A stretch of 7,901 nucleotides of DNA from Bacteroidota bacterium (GTDB taxonomy: Bacteria; Bacteroidota; Ignavibacteria; UBA10030; UBA8401): the NCBI GenBank assembly GCA_030824295.1, contig JAVBYA010000438.1:1-7901 (forward strand), written 5' to 3'. Below, piece by piece: positions 1 to 5,668 of this stretch. The position numbers were made by a program, and so were the translations under genes. Position 1 is the first letter of the stretch. Every line of letters begins with the position of its first letter. The notes below the pieces were generated by a model that was not told the DNA's origin, did not search any database, and saw nothing but the letters and a program-made list of their open reading frames with translations.

Positions 1-371
1 TGAATCGAAGGATAGATAAAATCATCGGCATATCTTCCCGCTTCTCTCATATTATGATAGAAGACAAGCCTGGAATGTTTCTTGGCTTCATGGAGGAATT
101 CCTGCGAAAAATCGATCAGTCCATCCACAAAAAAAACATCCGGCTGCATGCTCCGAAGTATGTCGAGTTGTATCGCTTCTTCGGTCGTTTCGGGCATGCT
201 CGTCAAAGTGATCCCCGCTATAGGAGCAATGGATGTCCAAAACTCCGATTCCCTATGACAGATCTGAAGTTGGTGCCCCCTGCTGTTCAGCGCATTGCAC
301 AAACTCATGGTGCGGAAATAATGGCCTAGACCGATCTCTCCCCCAGCATCAACTCGGACCAATATCTTCAT
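1..371 (-). CDS. PseG-like nucleotide-sugar hydrolase or glycosyltransferase, N-terminal 123 residues (runs off the left edge)
   Basis: Reading the minus strand from the ATG at 371 gives 123 codons without a stop, continuing past base 1. The start MKILVRVDAGGEIGLGHYFR matches the N-terminal signature of the PseG/SpsG family (RxD, then GxGHxxR), with Arg6, Asp8, His17 and Arg20 in place. His17 lies where the catalytic His of Campylobacter PseG is known. The segment that reads DHY in PseG, supplying a catalytic Tyr, reads FVDGL here (residues 81-85), so that Tyr is absent. The DDE-type motif that follows is also not recognisable. The ATG lies 4 nt after the stop of the acyltransferase gene, so the two are probably cotranslated; GAG at 379-381 is a weak ribosome site. 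A second PseG homologue lies at 4622-5668. The fold is clear, but the exact reaction is not: it could be UDP-sugar hydrolysis on another substrate or a GT-B glycosyltransferase. The C-terminal half is outside the window. Confidence 0.8.
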   Translation of the reverse strand, partial: MKILVRVDAGGEIGLGHYFRTMSLCNALNSRGHQLQICHRESEFWTSIAPIAGITLTSMPETTEEAIQLDILRSMQPDVFFVDGLIDFSQEFLHEAKKHSRLVFYHNMREAGRYADDFIYPSI

Positions 372-375
372 TTTT

Positions 376-1032
376 TCACTCGACCGTGCCGATCACTCGG
401 CTAGGATTACCGACCACTTTTGCGAAATCAGGAACATCTTTCAGGACTACGGAACCTATTCCGGTAATGGACCATTTACCGAGAGAGATGAACTCCAGCG
501 TAGTGGCGTTCGTACCGAGATATGCTCCTTCTTTGAGAACCACATCAGCACCGATACAGGCATTGTTCGCAACATAGGAATAATCCTCCAGGCGCGCACC
601 GTGACCGACCAATGCATGAGCAAAGATCTGGACATGGTTACCGATCGAAACATTCGGACCGATGGCAACGAAAGGCTGGATACAGGTCCCGTGTCCGATA
701 CGCGCCGACTGTGAAACGACGGCAGTCGGATGTATCAATGTCGCGAACCTTTCCTTAGGGATGTCAAGTTCATGCAATCGGTGGAGGAATTTATGATTGA
801 GTTTCACGGAGATCAGCGTATAGAAGAAATAGAGGTCCGGATCCTTCAATAACTCTTGAACAACGGAGCGTTCAATTTTACCGATCACTGGAACGCCATT
901 GATCGGTCCCACTTCCTTGTCGTTTAAGAATCCAATGGTCTCCCATTCAGGAGTACGTGCATTGATATCCTGAACCGTTGAATGCACCACGGACCCATTT
1001 CCAAAGCCTCCGATAATTACGAGTTTCTTCAT
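376..1032 (-). CDS. PglD/NeuD-family sugar O/N-acyltransferase (left-handed beta-helix)
   Basis: This 218-residue protein has the two-part layout of PglD/NeuD/LegH acyltransferases. The N-terminal alpha/beta domain (about 1-95) begins MKKLVIIGGFGNGS, a glycine-rich nucleotide-sugar binding loop. Hexapeptide-repeat coils follow (about 98-215), with turns such as SARIGHGT, FVAIGPNVSIGN and NACIGADVVLKEGAYLG, and the typical end VLKDVPDFAKVVGNPSRVIG. His139 and His144 (AHALVGHGA) lie where the family's catalytic His is expected. Family members transfer an acyl group from acyl-CoA to a sugar amine (PglD, LegH) or a sialic acid hydroxyl (NeuD). The start codon overlaps the CitE-like stop as ATGA, with AGGGG (1038-1042) 5 nt upstream. 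Its position between a CoA-ester lyase and a PseG-like gene suggests it acylates a UDP-amino sugar, perhaps with a non-acetyl group. The fold is secure; donor and acceptor are inferred. Confidence 0.88.
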   Translation of the reverse strand: MKKLVIIGGFGNGSVVHSTVQDINARTPEWETIGFLNDKEVGPINGVPVIGKIERSVVQELLKDPDLYFFYTLISVKLNHKFLHRLHELDIPKERFATLIHPTAVVSQSARIGHGTCIQPFVAIGPNVSIGNHVQIFAHALVGHGARLEDYSYVANNACIGADVVLKEGAYLGTNATTLEFISLGKWSITGIGSVVLKDVPDFAKVVGNPSRVIGTVE

Positions 1033-1934
1033 TTCATCCCCTGTAGTTGACTGATGATCTCCGACCGGCGTACGATATGCTGGGCATCACGGATGATCGG
1101 CGGTCCGATGAATTTGCCATTAATGACAGCAACACCCCGACCTTCTTTCACGGCTTCTTCTGATAATGCGATCAGTTCCTTTGCATCTGCCACTTCTTTC
1201 TCTGTCGGCGAGAAAAACTGATGCACAAGAGGGACCTCTTTGGGATTCAATACCAACATTCCTTGAAATCCGAGATTCTTAGCGATGACAAGATTTCGTT
1301 CAAGATCTTCAAGATCGTGGACTTTGATATGTACGGTATCGATCGGGACGACACCGGACGCTTTTGCCGCCATCGCGATCAATGCACGCGGAACGAATAG
1401 GCTTTGACCCGCTGCATCATGGATACCTCCCAGGTCCGTGATGAAATCTTCACAGCCATAGGCAATACCAACAACACGATCCGAAGCTCTGCAGATATCC
1501 TCCGCATGCAGAACGGCGGCAGATGTTTCGATCAAGGGAAGTATTTTATAGGTTCCGATTTCGATCCCTTTTTCGTATTCGATCGTTTCCAATAATTTGT
1601 CGAAGAAATAGATATCCTGTCCATTTTTGGCCTTGGGATACATGAACCCATCGATACCTTCAATAGTGAGTTCATGGATATCCTTGAGCAGTTGACCGCT
1701 TTCTCGGTCATTGACCCGGGGGAATATCATCGTATTCCCGAACCGTTTCGCTGATACCCATTCTTTAATATTTTTGCGTGCGACCTCTTTGTTGGCAAAG
1801 GGCTGCACAGAATCCTCGATATCCAACAATAGTACGTCGACTTGCTTCCGAGACGCACTTTCCAACAGTTTTTCATTGTGAGACGGTACAAACAGCAGAC
1901 TTCTCATTACACTGAAATCACTGCGCATTCTCAT
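1029..1934 (-). CDS. CitE-like HpcH/HpaI-family CoA-ester lyase (malyl-CoA/citramalyl-CoA lyase type)
   Basis: The 301-residue protein carries the CitE/malyl-CoA lyase core: RSLLFVPSHNEKLLESA (11-27), LLLDIEDSV (35-43), FPRVNDRESG (71-80), YPKAKN (99-104), LPLIETSAAVLHAEDI (132-147) and VGIAYGCEDFITDLGG (155-170). Arg73, Glu136 and Asp163 fit the substrate-binding and Mg-binding residues of the family. Known members make or cleave beta-hydroxyacyl-CoA thioesters, for example acetyl-CoA plus glyoxylate to malyl-CoA. Two spots differ from the usual consensus: NPKEV (230-234) replaces the common IHPxQ, and NGKFIGPP (272-279) lacks the usual Asp after Met/Phe-Ile. The gene overlaps the MaoC-like gene upstream and shares ATGA with the acyltransferase downstream. 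A strong GGAGG lies 4 nt before the ATG at 1934; the ATG at 1928, with a 10-nt spacing, is an alternative. An acyl-CoA donor role for glycan acylation is inferred from context. Confidence 0.85.
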   Translation of the reverse strand: MRMRSDFSVMRSLLFVPSHNEKLLESASRKQVDVLLLDIEDSVQPFANKEVARKNIKEWVSAKRFGNTMIFPRVNDRESGQLLKDIHELTIEGIDGFMYPKAKNGQDIYFFDKLLETIEYEKGIEIGTYKILPLIETSAAVLHAEDICRASDRVVGIAYGCEDFITDLGGIHDAAGQSLFVPRALIAMAAKASGVVPIDTVHIKVHDLEDLERNLVIAKNLGFQGMLVLNPKEVPLVHQFFSPTEKEVADAKELIALSEEAVKEGRGVAVINGKFIGPPIIRDAQHIVRRSEIISQLQGMK

Positions 1935-2391
1935 GCATCCTCCTTTTAATTAGGACATTTCTGATGAAAGAAATAACATCGACACCGTCCTGATTGTATC
2001 CTTTGGTCTCTACCCGAACAATACCTGCGGTGCTGTTGGACTTTGACGGACGGGTTTCCAATACCGTTGTCCTTGCATAGATCGTATCACCGATAAAGAC
2101 CGGCGCTTTGTGATCGATATTCTCATAGTTCAGATTCGCAATCGCTTTCCCGCTGATGTCTTGGACCGTCATACCAACAGTGATGCTGAAAACAAGCGTG
2201 CCCACAACAAGTATGCGGCCGTGTTTTTCCTGACGGGCATAATGTTCGTTGGTATGGACCGGATGATGATTCATCGTGAGCAAAGAGAATAAATTATTAT
2301 CGCTTTCGAAGATCGTTTTAGAAATTGCATGGCTGAACTCCTGACCTACAAAAAAATCTTCAAAATAATTTCCAAAATATGGGGAATTCAT
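1918..2391 (-). CDS. MaoC-like hot-dog-fold acyl-CoA hydratase/dehydratase
   Basis: The protein is 157 residues from the ATG at 2391. YFEDFFVGQEFSHAISKTIF (residues 9-28) followed by ESDNNLFSLLTMNHHPVHTN is the MaoC/R-hydratase pattern, and GDTIYARTTVLETRPSKS (101-118) is the usual central hot-dog strand region. In classical R-specific enoyl-CoA hydratases the active site is Asp-x4-His. Here it is Asn41-x4-His46, with Asn48 where Asp is common. As I recall, Asn at the first position occurs in the mesaconyl-CoA/beta-methylmalyl-CoA branch, which also teams with CitE-type lyases. AAGGG at 2400-2404 sits 8 nt before this ATG; an in-frame GTG at 2400 would overlap that site and is less likely. 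It is the first gene of block B and overlaps the CitE-like gene. The substrate is unknown; making or dehydrating a branched or hydroxylated C4-C5 acyl-CoA is a reasonable guess. Confidence 0.85.
   Translation of the reverse strand: MNSPYFGNYFEDFFVGQEFSHAISKTIFESDNNLFSLLTMNHHPVHTNEHYARQEKHGRILVVGTLVFSITVGMTVQDISGKAIANLNYENIDHKAPVFIGDTIYARTTVLETRPSKSNSTAGIVRVETKGYNQDGVDVISFIRNVLIKRRMHENAQ
1939..1947 (-). promoter_or_regulatory. Strong ribosome-binding site of the CitE-like gene
   Basis: AAAAGGAGG on the minus strand is the best Shine-Dalgarno match in the window. It sits inside the end of the MaoC-like gene, 4 nt before the ATG at 1934 and 10 nt before the ATG at 1928. Either start is possible. 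The ATG at 1938 abuts the site and is too close. Confidence 0.6.
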
Positions 2392-2399
2392 AGTTAACA

Positions 2400-2404
2400 C
2401 CCTT
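2400..2404 (-). promoter_or_regulatory. Ribosome-binding site of the MaoC-like gene
   Basis: On the minus strand AAGGG lies 8 nt upstream of the ATG at 2391. It favours that ATG over the in-frame GTG at 2398-2400, which has no usable site in front of it. Confidence 0.5.
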
Positions 2405-2420
2405 CACTGTTTTCGACACA

Positions 2421-2449
2421 GTTCTACCGTTTACCTCTGTAGGAGACAA
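2421..2449 (-). promoter_or_regulatory. Candidate sigma-70-type promoter for block B
   Basis: Read on the minus strand, TTGTCT (2444-2449, 4 of 6 to TTGACA) and TAGAAC (2421-2426, 4 of 6 to TATAAT) are separated by exactly 17 bases. Transcription would start near 2414 and leave a leader of about 23 nt before the MaoC-like ATG, including its ribosome site. The match is modest and the host's promoter consensus is unknown. A better -10-like box, TAGAAT at 2498-2503, has no matching -35. Confidence 0.3.
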
Positions 2450-2454
2450 ACGTT

Positions 2455-2476
2455 GAGATATAAGAAGCCATATCTC
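2455..2476. repeat. Inverted repeat, possible operator
   Basis: GAGATAT (2455-2461) and ATATCTC (2470-2476) form a perfect 7-bp inverted repeat around an 8-base centre. It sits just upstream of the candidate -35 box, roughly 40-60 bp before the predicted start. That is a usual place for an activator or repressor site. No U-tract follows on either strand, so it does not look like a terminator. Confidence 0.4.
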
Positions 2477-2583
2477 GGTTCCCGGCCGTCGAGTACTATT
2501 CTAATGCCGAAAATTGATTAAAAATAATCACCGTTTCGATTCGCTCTGATCGCTTTCCGGTATATATGCGAATTTCATCCGTT

Positions 2584-2610
2584 AAAAAAATGTCCCAACT
2601 ATCGAACCGG
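2584..2610 (-). terminator. Possible weak terminator after the SDR gene
   Basis: On the minus strand CCGGTT, a CGAT loop and AGTTGG (2610 to 2595) can pair over six positions, three of them G-U wobbles. Four bases later a run of seven T follows (2590-2584). The stem overlaps the SDR stop codon. The T-run is good but the stem is weak, so termination may be partial or absent. Confidence 0.25.
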
Positions 2611-3507
2611 CAGAAGGGTCTCCGGAAACCGCCGAAAGCGGATCGATGCAGCGATATCCTGCACCGGTTCCCATCCGAGGGACTCCTTTGCGAGAAGGCA
2701 ATCCACCGATGTATCGGATGCATCGTCGTTCAACGGAGGCACCGCCGTAGGTTCGGGAACAGGATGACCGAATTCCTGACAGCATCTCTCGGCCAGTGCA
2801 CGGATTGAATACGGCCGACCGCTGATATTATACACCGGCTCCGGCCGGCCGTGACGCAGCACGCACACAACGGCCTCAGCAACATCCCGCACATCAACGA
2901 ATCCCCGCACCGCATTGCCGGTTCCGTGAACGTGTATCTGTTCTCCGCGTGAAAGCAGGTCACAGAATCTTGGCAGAACGCCTCGCCCTCCGTCACCCGG
3001 ACCAACGACCTGGTTCAGCCGCAATGAGACCGCACTCAATGGGAACCGATCCCCGTACCACCGCACCACATGTTCTGCCGTCAGCTTACTGATGCCGTAC
3101 ATCGAATCCGGCGCCGGCAGGTCCGCCTCTGTCGGTGGAACGGGCCGCTGCGCACCATACACCGCAGTGGTGGAGGCGAAGATGAATGTTCGAACGCCGG
3201 CATTCACCACCGAAGAGAGAACACGGTCCGTCAGTCGGATGTTCGCACCTTCATAGACACTCCAACCGGCAGTGACCGAACCGGCGGTATCGCGGTTCGG
3301 ACGTCCTGCCAGATGTAGAACGGCATCAAGGGACTTCAGAACATCCGGTCCGAGCGGGATCCGCTCATCGGAGCCGGGGCGGTACTGCAACAATTCCGTG
3401 AAGTCCGGATCGCTCGTCAGCGCGACCACGGTATGGCCTTCGCTGGTCAACCGATGGACGCAATGTCCTCCAATGAATCCGCGTGAACCGGTGATTCCGA
3501 TCTTCAT
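2599..3507 (-). CDS. NAD(P)-dependent nucleotide-sugar epimerase/dehydratase (extended SDR)
   Basis: This 302-residue extended SDR opens with MKIGITGSRGFIGGH, a GxxGxxG-type Rossmann loop at residues 7-13. It has LHLAGRP (64-70), the catalytic ASTTAVYG (111-118) and YGISK (Tyr137, Lys141), then RLNQVVGPGDGG (163-174) and RGFVDVRDVAEAV (201-213), which are typical of WcaG/GalE-like sugar epimerases. The C-terminus (SLGWEPVQDI) is normal, so it is not truncated. Family members epimerise, dehydrate or reduce nucleotide-bound hexoses; which one cannot be told from sequence. The start overlaps the ATP-grasp stop as ATGA, making it the last gene of the coupled block A. It is not one of the six known pseudaminic acid enzymes, so it probably makes another sugar of the same glycan or modifies the nonulosonate. 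Confidence 0.85.
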   Translation of the reverse strand: MKIGITGSRGFIGGHCVHRLTSEGHTVVALTSDPDFTELLQYRPGSDERIPLGPDVLKSLDAVLHLAGRPNRDTAGSVTAGWSVYEGANIRLTDRVLSSVVNAGVRTFIFASTTAVYGAQRPVPPTEADLPAPDSMYGISKLTAEHVVRWYGDRFPLSAVSLRLNQVVGPGDGGRGVLPRFCDLLSRGEQIHVHGTGNAVRGFVDVRDVAEAVVCVLRHGRPEPVYNISGRPYSIRALAERCCQEFGHPVPEPTAVPPLNDDASDTSVDCLLAKESLGWEPVQDIAASIRFRRFPETLLPVR

Positions 3508-4625
3508 CTCTGCACTTCAATGTGGTAACCGATCCGCCCCACCACTCCGTTGGTGTCACGCACCCTTCCCTGATGATCCACCTGTTTCTCGCAATAGATG
3601 ATATTGGGCTCATGCACATGATCCGCCTCCCACAACGAATAGTCCGCTGAAGGGGATCCTAAACAGAACCGTAATGCATGCCGTCGGTCCGTTGCCGGTC
3701 GCTGCTGCTGGGTCCATCCGAGTCCGGCGAGCGAATCAAAACAGGCTTCCAGCAGATCGACGCCGGTGTGGACCTTCATCAGCCGCCAGAGATGGCAGCC
3801 ATCCAGCCGTGACGCCACTTCGATGAATCGTGCTCCGGCAGCGGTCAACTTCAACTGCGCGTAGAGCGGACCGGTGACGACCCCAAGATGACGGATCAAC
3901 TTCTCCATCATTACCCGCACCTCCATGGAATGGGTCCCGCTCAACACCGCTGACGGCACTTCATGTGCTTCAGCGATCCCGATGAGCGGTCCGCTCCAGA
4001 CATGCCGGTCGGACGGCATGAAGAATTTCATCGTACCATGTTCAACAAAGGCATGAACGGAGAATTCAGGACCGTCCATCCACTGTTCAATGATGCAGCT
4101 CTGTGACCGCGAATATCCGATAACATCCTTCACATGTTGTACTGCTTCCTCTGCGTTCATCACTTTCCGGATGCCGCGCTGTCCCTGACTGTCCACCGGT
4201 TTTAGGATCGCCGGATAGGCATTGAATCCCTGCAGATCGCTCTCATTCTGAATGAGTTTCCACGGGACCGTAGGGATATCCGTAGAATCGAGGAATGTGC
4301 GGAAGAGGTCCTTGCGGAACAATGTCCGTGTTATTCTCGTGTCATGGAAACAGGGAAGTCCCAGGCGTTCACTCACTGCTGCAACCGTTGGCATGGCGAT
4401 GTCCGAACCGACGGAGTAGAGACATGTCACGTTCAGCTTCGAGGCCAATGCCGCGACCGCATCGTGGTCGAGAATATCGATCAGATGGAACGAATCGGCG
4501 GATGTGACCCCGGGGCCCTCCCGGCGGTGACCGCAGGCATGAACGGTCCATCCTTTCGCTTTCAGCAACGTGATCGCTTCGTTCTGTCCGTGGAGCGTCC
4601 CCAGGATCAATGCAGAACGGTTCAT
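3504..4625 (-). CDS. ATP-grasp domain ligase
   Basis: This 373-residue protein has the ATP-grasp layout. The N-terminal pre-ATP-grasp domain starts MNRSALILGTLHGQ. FRKDLFR (103-109) supplies the first ATP-binding Lys. PAILKPVDSQGQRGI (138-152) has the second Lys and the glycine-rich loop. IIEQWMDGPEFSV (178-190) is the hinge and nucleotide contact. LYAQLKL (254-260) and FIEVASRLDGCH (267-278) are the Mg-binding end, with Gln257 and Glu269. Ligases of this fold activate a carboxylate as acyl phosphate and join it to an amine, thiol or another carboxylate. The frame is open upstream to 4817, but the ATG at 4625 is the start: it overlaps the PseG stop as ATGA and has GGGGG 7 nt upstream. It sits inside the pse operon, where it may attach an amino acid or acyl group to the sugar or its carrier. 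That role is inference. Confidence 0.85.
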   Translation of the reverse strand: MNRSALILGTLHGQNEAITLLKAKGWTVHACGHRREGPGVTSADSFHLIDILDHDAVAALASKLNVTCLYSVGSDIAMPTVAAVSERLGLPCFHDTRITRTLFRKDLFRTFLDSTDIPTVPWKLIQNESDLQGFNAYPAILKPVDSQGQRGIRKVMNAEEAVQHVKDVIGYSRSQSCIIEQWMDGPEFSVHAFVEHGTMKFFMPSDRHVWSGPLIGIAEAHEVPSAVLSGTHSMEVRVMMEKLIRHLGVVTGPLYAQLKLTAAGARFIEVASRLDGCHLWRLMKVHTGVDLLEACFDSLAGLGWTQQQRPATDRRHALRFCLGSPSADYSLWEADHVHEPNIIYCEKQVDHQGRVRDTNGVVGRIGYHIEVQR

Positions 4626-5668
4626 CTGTTCACCCCCAAATACAGTTCTGTTGCCACCCGATCTCCGCCAAGGCCATCCACCATTGCCGATCCCTTCTTC
4701 GACATGTTTTCGATCATTGCGTTGCCGGTCATCATCTGTTCTGCGATCGAACGGAATCGGATCGCAGCTCCCTGTGCCGACGGTCCGAGATACGATGCGG
4801 CACCGGCAGCACTCCATCCCCGTGCATTCTCTTCTTGGTTCTCAGCGATGGTCATGATGATGGACGGAACTCCCAACACCGCCGCTTCGTAGCTGATGAC
4901 CCCGCCGGCATTCACACTGCAGTCTGCGGACGAAAGCAGATCGTGGAGACCGTCCGGAGCTTTGAGCACATTCACATGGTGAGCGTTGATCGTTCTGCTC
5001 ACCTCTTCGATCTCACCGGCATTCGGATTCAGTGCACCGACGGCGATATCGATATCCAGTCCTGAGACATCCATTCCGGCAAGCTCACGCAGGATCTGCA
5101 CGGTAGCACCGCGGTCATCTCCCCCGCCGAACCCGATCAATAACCGTTTCAACGTAGTGCGCGGCCGGATGCGCGTTCGAGCATCGCGGTATTCGCGTGA
5201 CACGAGGGCGAATGCCGGTCCAAGAAGGAACCGCGTTTCTGCCCGCATCCGCAGCGGTTCATACCGTTCCGGAGTGGCGGAAGGACTGGCATGGATGACC
5301 CAATCCGCAAGGAACGGTGTTTGTGCGAACGAATCGAACAGACACCAGCGCATCCCCAACTCATGGATCGCTTCCTGATACTCTATCGTAGCACGGTAGT
5401 GATCCACAACGATCACCGTGCTGCCGGTGCTCAGCGACCGGAGGAACCGTGCTTCATCCTGTGCGGTGACATCGGCGGGCATCGGTACATACCGGACCCC
5501 TGCCGGAAGTTCTGAATCGGTATCCACACCATCGATCCGCCCCGTCACCGTCACCGCCGCATTCCGGTCCAGGAATTCCTGCATCAGAACACGGCAGCGC
5601 CGCAGATGTCCCAACCCGGCCTCGCGCGATGCATCAAGCACGAACAGAATGTCAGCGGGTGTGTTCAT
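4622..5668 (-). CDS. pseG: PseG-type UDP-2,4-diacetamido-2,4,6-trideoxy-beta-L-altropyranose hydrolase
   Basis: In the pathway PseG removes UDP from UDP-6-deoxy-AltdiNAc to give the free sugar used by PseI. This 348-residue homologue shows LDASREAGLGHLRRC (11-25) with His21 in the place of the catalytic His, and VVDHYRA (87-93) with Tyr91 in the place of the second catalytic residue. It also has LLGPAFALVSREY (148-160), GFGGGDDRG (179-187) and the GT28-like NAGGVISYEAAVLGVPSI (253-270). Two places diverge. The conserved Arg of the N-terminal RxD signature is Val10, and the DDE-like motif is FDSF (111-114). It overlaps pseF by 17 bp and shares ATGA with the ATP-grasp gene, so it is in the operon where pseG belongs. 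Identity as a PseG homologue is strong; the changed Arg leaves some doubt about full activity or exact substrate. Confidence 0.85.
   Translation of the reverse strand: MNTPADILFVLDASREAGLGHLRRCRVLMQEFLDRNAAVTVTGRIDGVDTDSELPAGVRYVPMPADVTAQDEARFLRSLSTGSTVIVVDHYRATIEYQEAIHELGMRWCLFDSFAQTPFLADWVIHASPSATPERYEPLRMRAETRFLLGPAFALVSREYRDARTRIRPRTTLKRLLIGFGGGDDRGATVQILRELAGMDVSGLDIDIAVGALNPNAGEIEEVSRTINAHHVNVLKAPDGLHDLLSSADCSVNAGGVISYEAAVLGVPSIIMTIAENQEENARGWSAAGAASYLGPSAQGAAIRFRSIAEQMMTGNAMIENMSKKGSAMVDGLGGDRVATELYLGVNR
4633..4637 (-). promoter_or_regulatory. Ribosome-binding site fixing the ATP-grasp start
   Basis: GGGGG on the minus strand lies 7 nt before the ATG at 4625. With the ATGA overlap it fixes the start, and rules out the 64-codon extension up to 4817, which would lie inside pseG in another frame. 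Confidence 0.6.

Larger units (their letters stand above)
2392..2598. other. Intergenic gap between block A and block B
   Basis: This is the only sizeable gap in the window, about 207 bases. No frame on either strand encodes a recognisable protein. It is AT-rich on the side next to the SDR gene (2511-2590). It holds a T-tract after the SDR stop, an inverted repeat at 2455-2476, a shorter one at 2406-2422 (ACTGT, 7-nt spacer, ACAGT), and a candidate promoter and ribosome site for the MaoC-like gene. It coincides with the change in base composition between the two gene blocks. Confidence 0.7.

Noticed and set aside
54..577. Two plus-strand frames (54-329 and 233-577) opposite the PseG-like and acyltransferase genes
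   Set aside because: They are antisense to well-supported coding sequence, have no family motifs and overlap each other. Both minus-strand genes have clear family signatures.
2455..2476. The inverted repeat as a rho-independent terminator
   Set aside because: The stem is AT-rich and no T-run follows on either strand.
2453..2521. 22-codon plus-strand frame starting TTG with AGGAG 7 nt upstream (2441-2445)
   Set aside because: It is too short, has a rare start codon and no recognisable sequence. It overlaps the inverted repeat and is best explained by chance.
2496..2723. Minus-strand frame spanning the end of the SDR gene and the gap
   Set aside because: About half lies out of frame in the SDR gene. 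The protein has no recognisable domain, so it is a shadow frame.
4626..4817. 64-codon upstream extension of the ATP-grasp frame
   Set aside because: It lies wholly inside pseG, has no homology to ATP-grasp proteins and is Arg/Gly-rich as expected of an out-of-frame read. The ATG at 4625 has the ribosome site and ATGA coupling.
4344..5065. Long plus-strand frames (4344-4892, 4610-5065) opposite the ATP-grasp and pseG genes
   Set aside because: They are long only because of the GC-rich antisense strand. Their sequence is low in recognisable structure, and the minus-strand genes explain the region.
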